Source of the DNA: an uncultured Oscillospiraceae bacterium
GTDB taxonomy: Bacteria > Bacillota > Clostridia > Oscillospirales > Oscillospiraceae
Length of the DNA: 24,213 nucleotides
NCBI GenBank assembly: GCA_944385455.1
Contig: CALWXI010000036.1
Coordinates: 1 to 24,213 of the forward strand
Direction: 5' to 3'
Each line of letters opens with the position of its first letter. The first letter of the stretch is position 1. The position numbers and the translations under genes are program-made. Below the pieces are notes generated by a model, which did not search any database, had not been told where the DNA came from, and was given only the letters and a program-made list of their open reading frames with translations. This document shows, one piece after another, positions 6,170-13,525 of the stretch.

Positions 6170-7846
6170 GTGGAAAAGTGGAGAAGCAAGGAAATGTGGC
6201 AGTCGCCGGATGCGGCTGGCGGGCGGACGACCTTCAAAACGGTAGGCCTGACGGATGAGGATTTCAAACGCCCCATCATCGGCATCGCCAACACCTGGGC
6301 GGAGATGGGGCCGGGACACTCCCACCTTCGGCAGATTGCGGAGGTGGTGAAGGCCGGTGTCTGGCAGGCCGGCGGTGTTCCCCTGGAGTTCGGCAACCTC
6401 GCGCAGTGTCCCAATCAGGTGGAGGGCTCTCACGGGATTCGCTACGATACCGCTACCCGGGATATCCTTTCATTTTCCATCGAGGCCTGTACGGAGCTGC
6501 ACATGTTTGACGGACTGGTGATGATCGGGACCTGCGACAAGATCATCCCCGGCTTCCTGCTGGCGGCGGCCCGGCTGGATCTGCCCACCATCATTGTACC
6601 GGGCGGTTCCCAGAAGCCCGGCAGCTACAAGGGGAAGACGATCATGACGGACCTGCTCATGAGTGAGGGATATGCCTACAGCATGGGCAAGAGCAGCCTT
6701 TCCTATGAGGAACTCATTGAGATGGAGAACTGCATCTGCCCCTCCGCCGGCGCGTGCGCGGTGCTGGGAACGGCCAATACCGTTCAGTGCATGGCGGAGG
6801 CTATGGGAATGACGCTTCCCGGGGCGGGCACCGCGCCTGCGGTGTCCACCAAGCGCCTGGCCCTGGCCAAGGAATCCGGGCGGCAGATCGTGCGGCTGAT
6901 TCGGGAGGGAATCTCCGCTCGGGATATCCTCAATGCCAAGAGCATCGAAAACGGGATTCGCGTGCTCCATGCCCTGGGCGGATCCACCAATACCATTATC
7001 CACATTCTGGCGCTGGCAAACGAATTGAATCTGCTGGATCAGATCAATCTGGACCTGATCGAAAAAATCGGAGAGACGATTCCCTGTATCACGGCAATTC
7101 AGCCCAGCGGTCCGTATACCGTGGGGGATCTGGACGAGGCCGGCGGCATTCAGGGCGTGATGAAGCGCCTGGAGGCACACTTGAATCTGGATTGCATGAC
7201 GGTGAATTGCGCCACCGTGGGAGAAAATCTGGCCCGGGCAGAGGTGTACAACGCGGATATGATCCGGCCTTTGGAGAAACCTGTTTATGAGGGCGGATTG
7301 GCGGTGCTCAAAGGGAATCTGGCCAACAGCGCCATCGCCCGCCCCTCCATTCTTGCCAAGGAGATGCGGCACCATGTTGGGCCGGCAAGGGTGTTTGACT
7401 CCATGGAGGAGGCGGACGCCGGCATCCGCAAGGGACTGGTCAAGGAAGGAGACGTGGTGGTGGTCCGGTATGAGGGCCCCCGGGGCGGTCCGGGTACGAC
7501 GGATATGCTCTCCGTGGTATGCAATCTGCAGGCCAGCGGCTTGTACAAAACGTGCTGCATGCTTACGGATGGAAAGGTCTCCGGTTTCGGACGCGCGCCC
7601 TATATCTGCAAGATTTCTCCCGAGGCGGCGGTGGGCGGTCCGCTGGCGCTTGTGAAAGACGGCGATCTCATTGAGTACGATATCGAGGGGAAGCGGCTGG
7701 ATATCCATATTTCCGATGAGGAGATGGCCCGGAGAAGAGCGGAGTGGACGCCGCCGCCCTGCAGGGTTCACGACGGATACCTGAGCCTGTATGCCAAGCT
7801 GGGCAATCCTGTGGAAAAAGGCGCCGGGTTGGATCTGAAGATTTGA
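6170..7846 (+). CDS. IlvD/Edd-family dehydratase, probably acting on a sugar acid
   Basis: The 558-residue protein spans the whole IlvD/Edd fold. N-terminal: RPIIGIANTWAEMGPGHSHL. Iron-sulfur cysteines: MIGTCDKIIPG (Cys122, as in the CDK motif of IlvD) and CICPSAGACAVLGTANTVQC (Cys196). C-terminal: MLTDGKVSGFGR and KISPEAAVGGPLALVKDGD. The family uses an iron-sulfur cluster and magnesium to dehydrate 2,3-dihydroxy acids. Members include dihydroxy-acid dehydratase and gluconate, xylonate, arabinonate and galactonate dehydratases. Co-occurrence with a TRAP transporter and an IclR regulator, rather than with branched-chain amino acid genes, favours a sugar acid yielding a 2-keto-3-deoxy acid (inference). 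GTG 6170 is the start: AAAAAGGGG lies 8 bases upstream. An extra Cys80 in LAQCPNQVEG is not typical of this position. Confidence 0.9.
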   Translation: MEKWRSKEMWQSPDAAGGRTTFKTVGLTDEDFKRPIIGIANTWAEMGPGHSHLRQIAEVVKAGVWQAGGVPLEFGNLAQCPNQVEGSHGIRYDTATRDILSFSIEACTELHMFDGLVMIGTCDKIIPGFLLAAARLDLPTIIVPGGSQKPGSYKGKTIMTDLLMSEGYAYSMGKSSLSYEELIEMENCICPSAGACAVLGTANTVQCMAEAMGMTLPGAGTAPAVSTKRLALAKESGRQIVRLIREGISARDILNAKSIENGIRVLHALGGSTNTIIHILALANELNLLDQINLDLIEKIGETIPCITAIQPSGPYTVGDLDEAGGIQGVMKRLEAHLNLDCMTVNCATVGENLARAEVYNADMIRPLEKPVYEGGLAVLKGNLANSAIARPSILAKEMRHHVGPARVFDSMEEADAGIRKGLVKEGDVVVVRYEGPRGGPGTTDMLSVVCNLQASGLYKTCCMLTDGKVSGFGRAPYICKISPEAAVGGPLALVKDGDLIEYDIEGKRLDIHISDEEMARRRAEWTPPPCRVHDGYLSLYAKLGNPVEKGAGLDLKI

Positions 7847-7883
7847 AGGCCCGGTGGAAAAATCAGAAAAGGAGAAGAAGATC

Positions 7884-8924
7884 ATGAAAAAGAGATTGAC
7901 CGCAATGGTTATGACCCTAGCGATGCTGCTGGCGCTGGCAAGCGGCTGCGGCGGCGAGACGGCTCCTGCGTCGGACGGCGAACAGCCGTCCGACAGCGGA
8001 GAGACGTATACCCTGAAGTTCGGACACGACAACAATACCGATGCCTCGTATCATGCCGGCGCCCTGGAGTTCCAGCGTCTGGTGGAAGAGCGGACGGACG
8101 GCCGGGTGCACATCGAGATTTTCCCCTCCGCCCAATTGGGAGACGAGGCGGCCCTGCTGGAAGGCGTCCGCATGGGGACGGTGGACTTTGCGCCCTGCGG
8201 CTGCTCCAATGCCGCGACGGTATTCCCCATGCTGGGGCTGTTCAGCGTCAGCTATCTTTTCCGGGATCAGGAGCACTTTGACGCCTGTGTGGCCAGCGAC
8301 AGCGATGTGTACACCCGTGTGAAGGAGCTGGTGGCTGCGGAGGACAGCGGTGCCACCGTGGGCGGCATCTTTACCATCGGCAAGCGCAGTGTGATCAACT
8401 CCAAGCATCCCATTGTGGAGCCGGAGGACATGCAGGGGATCAAGCTGCGGGTGATGTCGTCCCCCATTGAGACCAAGGTCTGGTCCGCGCTGGGCGCCAT
8501 GCCCACATCCATTGCAACCAGCGAGACTTACAGCGCCCTGCAGACCGGCGTGGTGGACGGCGCGGAAAACGCGCCCATCATTGTCTACAGCTGGAAGTTC
8601 CACGAGGTGGCGAAGTATTATTCCCTGACGGAGCATCAGTTCTTCATGTCCCCCGTGTTTGTCAGCGACAAGGTGGCCGAAAAGCTGCCGGAAGACCTGT
8701 ATGGGATCGTAATGGAGTGCCTGGAGGAAGCCTGCGTCTATGAGCGGCAGGAGGACATCTCCATCAATGAGCAGGCGCTGGAGAATCTGGCGGCAGGCGG
8801 CTGCGAGATCAACGACGACGTGGACAAAGAGGCGTTCATGGAGATCCTGTCCCCCCTGCAGGACGAGGTGGCTGCGGAATATCAGGTGGAGGATGTGCTG
8901 CAGATGATCCGGGACAAGCTGTAA
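7884..8924 (+). CDS. dctP: TRAP transporter substrate-binding lipoprotein, DctP family
   Basis: The 346-residue protein starts at ATG 7884, with AAAAGGAG 9 bases upstream. It has a lipoprotein signal: KKR, a hydrophobic stretch, then LASGC with Cys22 as the lipidated residue. The mature part shows the DctP pattern YTLKFGHDNNTDASYHAGAL, FPSAQLGDEAALLEGVRMGTVDF, and GIKLRVMSSP. Arg189 corresponds to the invariant arginine that salt-bridges the ligand carboxylate in TRAP binding proteins. GVVDGAENAPI is the hinge-region signature. It captures a carboxylate outside the cell, anchored to the membrane, and hands it to DctQ/DctM. Position after the dehydratase suggests a sugar acid or similar compound. 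Confidence 0.95.
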   Translation: MKKRLTAMVMTLAMLLALASGCGGETAPASDGEQPSDSGETYTLKFGHDNNTDASYHAGALEFQRLVEERTDGRVHIEIFPSAQLGDEAALLEGVRMGTVDFAPCGCSNAATVFPMLGLFSVSYLFRDQEHFDACVASDSDVYTRVKELVAAEDSGATVGGIFTIGKRSVINSKHPIVEPEDMQGIKLRVMSSPIETKVWSALGAMPTSIATSETYSALQTGVVDGAENAPIIVYSWKFHEVAKYYSLTEHQFFMSPVFVSDKVAEKLPEDLYGIVMECLEEACVYERQEDISINEQALENLAAGGCEINDDVDKEAFMEILSPLQDEVAAEYQVEDVLQMIRDKL

Positions 8925-8964
8925 AAAGCACTGGAACGGGGTTGTTTGGGAAAGGAGGTTCCCG

Positions 8965-9456
8965 ATGAGAAAACTGATGGAATTCATCAACGGTCTGGCC
9001 GGTTTGATGCTGGCGGTGTTCTTCGTGTTTGTCGGTTTGGATGTGTTTACCCGCAGTGTCCTGCACAATTCCATCACATGGCTGAGCGAGGGCAGCACCC
9101 TGTCATTCATCTGCATGGCTCTGCTGGCCAGCGCCGTAGGGTTCATTGACGACATCCATTACAAGGTCAGCGTTTTCCCCAAGCGGTTTGAGGAGCGGAT
9201 TGAAAAATTCCTCTTTGTGGTGGAGATGGTGTCCGTATTGATTTTCGGCGCACTGCTGATCTATGAAGGACTTGTGTATGTGGCGTATTGCTCCAAGAGC
9301 TTTTCGCCGGCCCTGGGCATCCGAATGTCCTACCTCACCGCCATCATTCCGATCTGCGGAGCAGTGATTATCTTGGCGGTCATTTATCGGATCTATCTTT
9401 ATGTGAAAGGAAATCCGTCGGGCGAAATCGAGAAAAAGGAGGATGAGGAGACATGA
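8965..9456 (+). CDS. dctQ: TRAP transporter small membrane subunit, DctQ family
   Basis: The 163-residue protein has four predicted membrane segments (about residues 7-28, 41-62, 83-105 and 125-148) and the DctQ-typical WLSEGSTLSF and FIDDIHYKV segments between helices 2 and 3. AAAGGAGG lies 6 bases before ATG 8965. The C terminus is a charged tail ending in EKKEDEET. It partners DctM in the inner membrane to form the sodium-driven carboxylate importer. Its stop overlaps the dctM start (ATGA at 9453-9456), indicating translational coupling. Confidence 0.92.
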   Translation: MRKLMEFINGLAGLMLAVFFVFVGLDVFTRSVLHNSITWLSEGSTLSFICMALLASAVGFIDDIHYKVSVFPKRFEERIEKFLFVVEMVSVLIFGALLIYEGLVYVAYCSKSFSPALGIRMSYLTAIIPICGAVIILAVIYRIYLYVKGNPSGEIEKKEDEET

Positions 9457-10745
9457 ATGCTGCGGTGCTGCTGTTTGGCTCGTTCCTGCTGCTCTGCTTC
9501 CTGCGGGTGCCGGTGGCGGTGGCCCTGCTGCTTTCTGCGGTGCTGGCGGCGCTGAAAGAGGGTGTGGATCTGATCATCGTGGTCCAGCAGATCTGGCAGG
9601 GCCTGGACAGCTTTACGATGCTGGCCATCCCGCTGTTCCTGCTGGCGGGCACGTTTATGGAGTCCGGCGGGATTGTCAGCCGCATTGCAAAATTTGCGGA
9701 TACCTGCGTGGGACACATTACGGGTTCCCTGGGGCATGTGGTCATTGTGTGCAACATGGTGCTGGCCGGCGTTTCCGGTTCGGCCACCGCGGATGCCGCG
9801 GCTGTGGGCGGTATGTTCATCCCCATGATGAAAAAGAACGGATACAGCGGGGAGCTGGCCTCGGCCATCAGCGCGGCGGCCGCCACCATGGGTCCCATTA
9901 TCCCGCCCAGTCTGATCATGGTGGTGTACGCTTCCACCGCCGGCGTCTCCACGGGCGCGCTGTTTCTGGCCGGTGTGATCCCCGGGATCCTGGTGGGCCT
10001 GACTCAGATGATCATCGTTTACCGCACGGCCAAGAAGCAGAATCTCCTGGCTACCCACAAGCGGGCGCCGTTTTCCCAGGTGCTCAAGGACTTTTGGGGA
10101 TGTCTGCCGGCGCTGCTGGTCCCCATCATCATCATTGTGGGGATCGTCGGCGGAATCTTCACCGCCACGGAGGCGACCATGGTGGCCGCGGTCTACTGCC
10201 TGATCGTGTCCATGTTCATCTACCGGACGATCCAACCCAAGGATCTGTTCCGCCTGTTCAAAACCGCGGCAGTCAGCTCGGCGCCGTGCCTGTTCTGCAT
10301 TGCTTCCGCCAGCTTCTTCGGCTGGATGCTGGCATATCTGAACATCCCCAATATGCTGATGGGTGTGCTGTCTCCCTTCGTCCACGGAGAGCTCTCTTTG
10401 CTGCTGGTCTTTACGGTGCTGTTCATCATCATCGGGATGTTCATGGACGCGCTGCCGGCCATCGTCATTTTCTATCCCATCGTCAGCGCCATGGCGACTG
10501 CGACGAACAGCGACCCCATGCATGTGGCCATCGTGATCTCTCTGGTGCTGTGCTTCGGCCTCATGACGCCTCCCTACGGCATTACGCTGCTGCTCTCTTC
10601 GCAGATCGCGGGCGTTCGAAGCATGGATGCGGCAAAGCTGCTGTTCCCGTTCTACTTTGTGTTCCTGCTGATCGTGCTGGCGGTCATCTTCTTCCCGGAG
10701 CTGTCGCTGTTCATTCCGAAACTGCTGATGCCTGCGGCATTTTGA
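9453..10745 (+). CDS. dctM: TRAP transporter large membrane subunit, DctM family
   Basis: The 430-residue, strongly hydrophobic protein has the roughly 12-segment DctM architecture. Signature stretches are FLLAGTFMESGGI, VLAGVSGSATADAAAVGG (a sodium-site region), MGPIIPPSLIMVVYAS and LFLAGVIPGIL. A second repeat contains GMFMDALPAIVIFYPI and LMTPPYGITLLLSS. It is the elevator-type transport subunit driven by a sodium gradient and works with DctQ and the DctP lipoprotein. Its start is fused to the dctQ stop. Confidence 0.95.
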   Translation: MNAAVLLFGSFLLLCFLRVPVAVALLLSAVLAALKEGVDLIIVVQQIWQGLDSFTMLAIPLFLLAGTFMESGGIVSRIAKFADTCVGHITGSLGHVVIVCNMVLAGVSGSATADAAAVGGMFIPMMKKNGYSGELASAISAAAATMGPIIPPSLIMVVYASTAGVSTGALFLAGVIPGILVGLTQMIIVYRTAKKQNLLATHKRAPFSQVLKDFWGCLPALLVPIIIIVGIVGGIFTATEATMVAAVYCLIVSMFIYRTIQPKDLFRLFKTAAVSSAPCLFCIASASFFGWMLAYLNIPNMLMGVLSPFVHGELSLLLVFTVLFIIIGMFMDALPAIVIFYPIVSAMATATNSDPMHVAIVISLVLCFGLMTPPYGITLLLSSQIAGVRSMDAAKLLFPFYFVFLLIVLAVIFFPELSLFIPKLLMPAAF

Positions 10746-10760
10746 ACGGAGGAAACGGGC

Positions 10761-12476
10761 ATGGCGGGGACATGGAAAGGCAGACTGGAGATCCTTGGAA
10801 AGACAGAAGTGCTCGTCATCGGAAGCGGAGGGGCGGCCCTGCGGGCCGCTCTGTCCGCGGCGGAGCAGGGCGCGGCGGTCATTGTGCTGACCAAGGGCGT
10901 CTTTGGAAAGAGCGGCGCGACCTACTGCAGCGTGGCGGAGATCGGTGCGTTCAACGTACCGGACGGCGCCATTGATCCGGAAGACACACCGGATGTGTTT
11001 TATCAGGACATCATGGATGCCGCCCTGGGCATGGCGGATCCCCGCCTGGTCCGGATCCTGGCGGATGAGGCGATCGAGGCAAAGGAGTATCTGGAGCGCG
11101 GCGGGATGCAGTTCGCGCGGAAGAAAGACGGCGGATACATGGGGTATCGGGCGTGCTTTTCCAGCAGGGCCCGCTCTCATGTGGTGCAAAACCATTTTCA
11201 GCCCATCATGCACACGCTGCTGCGGCTTGCGGCACAAAGCCGGATCTCCGTGATGGAACACACTGCCGCGGTGGACCTCATCGTACAGGACGGGGCGTGC
11301 ATTGGAGCATACGTCCTGCGGGACGGCACGGTTCAGGCGGTGCTGGCAAAGAGCGTGATCCTGGCCGCGGGTGGGGGAAGCACCCTTTTCCGGAGAAATC
11401 TTTATCCGGATACCATCACGGGAGACGGATACGCCATGGCGTGGCGTGCCGGTGCCCGCATGGAGAATATGGAATTCCTTCAGGCGGGAATCGGCCTTGC
11501 GTGGCCGCAGCCCAATCTGTTCGGAAATCAGCTGTGGCAGATGATGCCCCGGATCACCAATGGAGAGGGAGAGCGGTTTTTGGCCCGGTACGCCGGCGGC
11601 GCAGCCTCTGAGGCGGAGATCATTTCGAAGAAGGGCGGCCACTTTCCCTTCAGCACCCGGGACTGCTCCAAATATGTGGAGATCGCCGTCCAATCCGAGA
11701 TCCGGCAGGGCCGTCCGACACCTCGCGGAAACGTATATCTGGATTTCCTGGAGGCCGATTTTTCGGAGATGTTTCGCCGGAATCCGGATTTCAAGGAAAT
11801 CTGGCAGCTGACATACGATCGATTCCGGGAGCTGGGAGTGGACCTGTATCGGGAAAAGATTGAAATCGCCTGTTTTGCTCACGCCATCAACGGAGGTGTG
11901 CGGATCGACGCCCAGGGCGCGTCCACGGTCCCCGGTCTTTATGCCGCGGGCGAGATCGCCGCTGGCCCTCACGGCGCGGACCGTCTGGGAGGCAATATGG
12001 CGCTCACCTGTCAGGTGTTTGGAAAGCGGGCGGGCGCCGCGGCCGCGGCGTATGCCCGCGCCGTCGGGGAAAGCTGCATGCGGACAGAGACGGCGGAGCG
12101 GGAGCGGGAGCGGCTGCGCGGCTTTGGGAGTGTTTCCAGGGAGATGTGCCGGCGGCTGCTGGAGGAAGCGCAGGAGACCGCAGACCGAACTCTTTTGATC
12201 GTGCGGGACCAGGCAGGACTCCAGCAGTTCCTGAAAGAAAGCGATATGTGGCTGGAACAGCTGCGGACCGGGGACTCGGCGGATGACCGGGTGCCGCTGG
12301 AGGAATTGCTGTCTCTGGAGAGCCGGATCATCACCGGGCGCATGATCGCCATGGCTGCGCTGCGGCGCAGGGAGAGCCGCGGAAGCCACTTCCGAAGGGA
12401 TTATCCCGTGGCGGACCCCGCGTTTGCGGCACCGTATGGGTTTTCCGCTGCCGATGCAAGACAGGGTGGGGAGTGA
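10761..12476 (+). CDS. FAD-dependent flavoprotein of the fumarate reductase/succinate dehydrogenase family, unknown substrate
   Basis: The 571-residue protein begins 15 bases after dctM, with CGGAGG 8 bases before ATG 10761. An N-terminal Rossmann motif VLVIGSGGAALRAAL (about residues 17-31), AAGGGSTLF, TGDGYAMAWRAGA, VPGLYAAGEIA...GADRLGGN (about 390-411) and a C-terminal ESRGSHFRRDYP define an FAD-binding FrdA/SdhA/AprA/NadB-type subunit. In SdhA, FrdA and NadB the dicarboxylate site reads NMEF-QFHPTG; here it is NMEFLQAGIGLAWPQ (236-250), with no HPT. His374 in HAINGG is kept. No iron-sulfur or membrane-anchor subunit is encoded nearby. It therefore probably oxidises or reduces a non-succinate substrate delivered by the TRAP system. 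Electron partner and substrate are unknown. Confidence 0.88.
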   Translation: MAGTWKGRLEILGKTEVLVIGSGGAALRAALSAAEQGAAVIVLTKGVFGKSGATYCSVAEIGAFNVPDGAIDPEDTPDVFYQDIMDAALGMADPRLVRILADEAIEAKEYLERGGMQFARKKDGGYMGYRACFSSRARSHVVQNHFQPIMHTLLRLAAQSRISVMEHTAAVDLIVQDGACIGAYVLRDGTVQAVLAKSVILAAGGGSTLFRRNLYPDTITGDGYAMAWRAGARMENMEFLQAGIGLAWPQPNLFGNQLWQMMPRITNGEGERFLARYAGGAASEAEIISKKGGHFPFSTRDCSKYVEIAVQSEIRQGRPTPRGNVYLDFLEADFSEMFRRNPDFKEIWQLTYDRFRELGVDLYREKIEIACFAHAINGGVRIDAQGASTVPGLYAAGEIAAGPHGADRLGGNMALTCQVFGKRAGAAAAAYARAVGESCMRTETAERERERLRGFGSVSREMCRRLLEEAQETADRTLLIVRDQAGLQQFLKESDMWLEQLRTGDSADDRVPLEELLSLESRIITGRMIAMAALRRRESRGSHFRRDYPVADPAFAAPYGFSAADARQGGE

Positions 12477-12586
12477 TCCCAGCTCTACGTTCGGTTATTT
12501 CTTGTGATCATGCAGGCAGAAGGGATCTGCGGGACGCCGCTCCCGATGGCCAGGGTGATGCTCTTGCTTTGACAAAAACGCAGAAG

Positions 12587-12616
12587 GGGCCGGAGGCAGA
12601 TGCCTCCGGCCCTTTT
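12587..12616. terminator. Bidirectional terminator between the TRAP operon and the GntR gene
   Basis: GGGCCGGAGGC (12587-12597) and GCCTCCGGCCC (12602-12612) form a perfect 11-bp stem with loop AGAT. TTTTAT follows on the plus strand; on the minus strand a GTTTTT tract occurs about ten bases beyond the stem. It serves the two convergent units. The 110 bases between the flavoprotein gene and this hairpin hold nothing recognisable. Confidence 0.9.
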
Positions 12617-12617
12617 A

Positions 12618-13268
12618 TCATACCTCCAGCCCGTAGCAGCGCAGGAGATACGGATCAATGCGGTAAAAATCCTGCACGTGCTGACAGATCAGATGCCGGG
12701 CCTGGGCCAGATCGTGGTTCCGGATGGCGGCCGTCAGGGGGCGATGGTGGTGGATCTGGGCCAGGCTGTGGGCGATATCGGTATATTGGGAGATCTGAAT
12801 CAGGTGAATCTGCTGATAGAGAGCGTACTGCTGGCTCAGCAGCCGGTTGTTGCGGGACAGGCGGGTGATCTCCAGGTGAAAGTCCATGTCCGTCTGAATA
12901 CGGCCATAGACGTCTCCCCGGGAAGCCGCCGTCTCACAGTCGCCGGCCATCTGCTCCAGATGGTCGAAGTCCGAGGCGCTTCCGTAATAGGCCGCCAGCT
13001 GCGCCGCCAGAATGTCCTGCACCATACGGACTGTGCCGATCTCCCGGATCTCTTCCTGGGTGAACTGCGTCACCGAGGCGCCCCGGTTGGCTCCGATGCG
13101 CACCAATCCCTCCGCCTCCAGGCGCCGCAGAGCATCATGGATGGGAGTGCGGCTGATGGACAGCCGGGATGCGATCTGCACTTCCGGGATCCGGGTTCCG
13201 GGCAGCAGTTCCATGTGGAGGATCATCTCCTTGATCTGCCGGTATGCCGCTTCGCTCTGGTTACTCAT
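12618..13268 (-). CDS. GntR-family regulator, FadR subfamily (FCD effector domain)
   Basis: The 216-residue protein has a GntR winged helix (residues about 5-70; IASRLSISRTPIHDALRRLEAEGLV is nearly consensus) and an all-helical FCD domain. Likely metal ligands are Asp127 and His131 (DMDFH), His175 and His197, the usual Asp-His-His-His set that binds carboxylates. GGAGG precedes the ATG on the minus strand by 7 bases. Such regulators commonly sense lactate, pyruvate-like acids or sugar acids. The gene is divergent from the pyruvate:ferredoxin oxidoreductase gene, and matching palindromes cover both promoters, so control of that gene plus autoregulation is the simplest reading (inference). It converges on the TRAP operon at the shared terminator. 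Confidence 0.93.
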   Translation of the reverse strand: MSNQSEAAYRQIKEMILHMELLPGTRIPEVQIASRLSISRTPIHDALRRLEAEGLVRIGANRGASVTQFTQEEIREIGTVRMVQDILAAQLAAYYGSASDFDHLEQMAGDCETAASRGDVYGRIQTDMDFHLEITRLSRNNRLLSQQYALYQQIHLIQISQYTDIAHSLAQIHHHRPLTAAIRNHDLAQARHLICQHVQDFYRIDPYLLRCYGLEV

Positions 13269-13302
13269 GGGGATACCTCCGATTGCATAAGATCCGATGC
13301 TT

Positions 13303-13333
13303 TAGTATACAATATCGCGTCTTTTCGGGTCAA
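13303..13333 (-). promoter_or_regulatory. Promoter of the GntR gene with overlapping operator
   Basis: On the minus strand TTGACC (plus 13328-13333) and TATACT (plus 13304-13309) are 18 bp apart. The -10 lies inside TTGTATACTA (13303-13312), which fits the FadR/GntR consensus TNGT-N-ACNA exactly. This implies autorepression. Confidence 0.7.
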
Positions 13334-13419
13334 TGTATTTTTGCGCCAGGGCATCTCGGCGGTTTTCACAAGGAATACGGGCGGAGATTGTGGGAACCTC
13401 TGGAAATTCTACAACTGCC

Positions 13420-13448
13420 TTGACAGATTGCATGCATTAAAATATATT
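13420..13448 (+). promoter_or_regulatory. Strong sigma-70 promoter of the pyruvate:ferredoxin oxidoreductase gene
   Basis: A perfect TTGACA (13420-13425) and TATATT (13443-13448), 17 bp apart, lie about 78 bases upstream of the start codon. This is the best promoter in the window, as expected for a highly expressed central enzyme. Confidence 0.82.
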
Positions 13449-13456
13449 GTATGCAA
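13428..13456. promoter_or_regulatory. Paired GntR-type operators over the oxidoreductase promoter
   Basis: TTGCATGCAT (13428-13437) lies in the promoter spacer and TTGTATGCAA (13447-13456) overlaps the -10 and likely start site. Their centres are 19 bp apart, about two helical turns. Both resemble TTGTATACTA at the regulator's own promoter, indicating repression of the oxidoreductase by the divergent GntR protein. Confidence 0.6.
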
Positions 13457-13525
13457 TTTAAGGCTGCGCATTTACGCCCGCACAGACAAAAGTGAGGGGG
13501 ACGCCGGTCAGAGGGAGTGACGATT

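Noticed and set aside
6170..7846. Branched-chain amino acid biosynthesis dihydroxy-acid dehydratase (ilvD)
   Set aside because: The fold is shared, but the neighbours are a TRAP transporter and an IclR regulator rather than ilv/leu genes, so a sugar-acid substrate is more likely.
9399..12389. 996-codon open frame on the minus strand opposite dctM and the flavoprotein gene
   Set aside because: It is a shadow of GC-rich codon bias: rich in His, Gln, Arg and Gly, no recognisable domain, no ribosome site, and it lies opposite two well-supported genes.
12477..12586. A small gene or RNA between the flavoprotein gene and the shared terminator
   Set aside because: No ribosome site with an open frame and no stable structure other than the terminator was seen.
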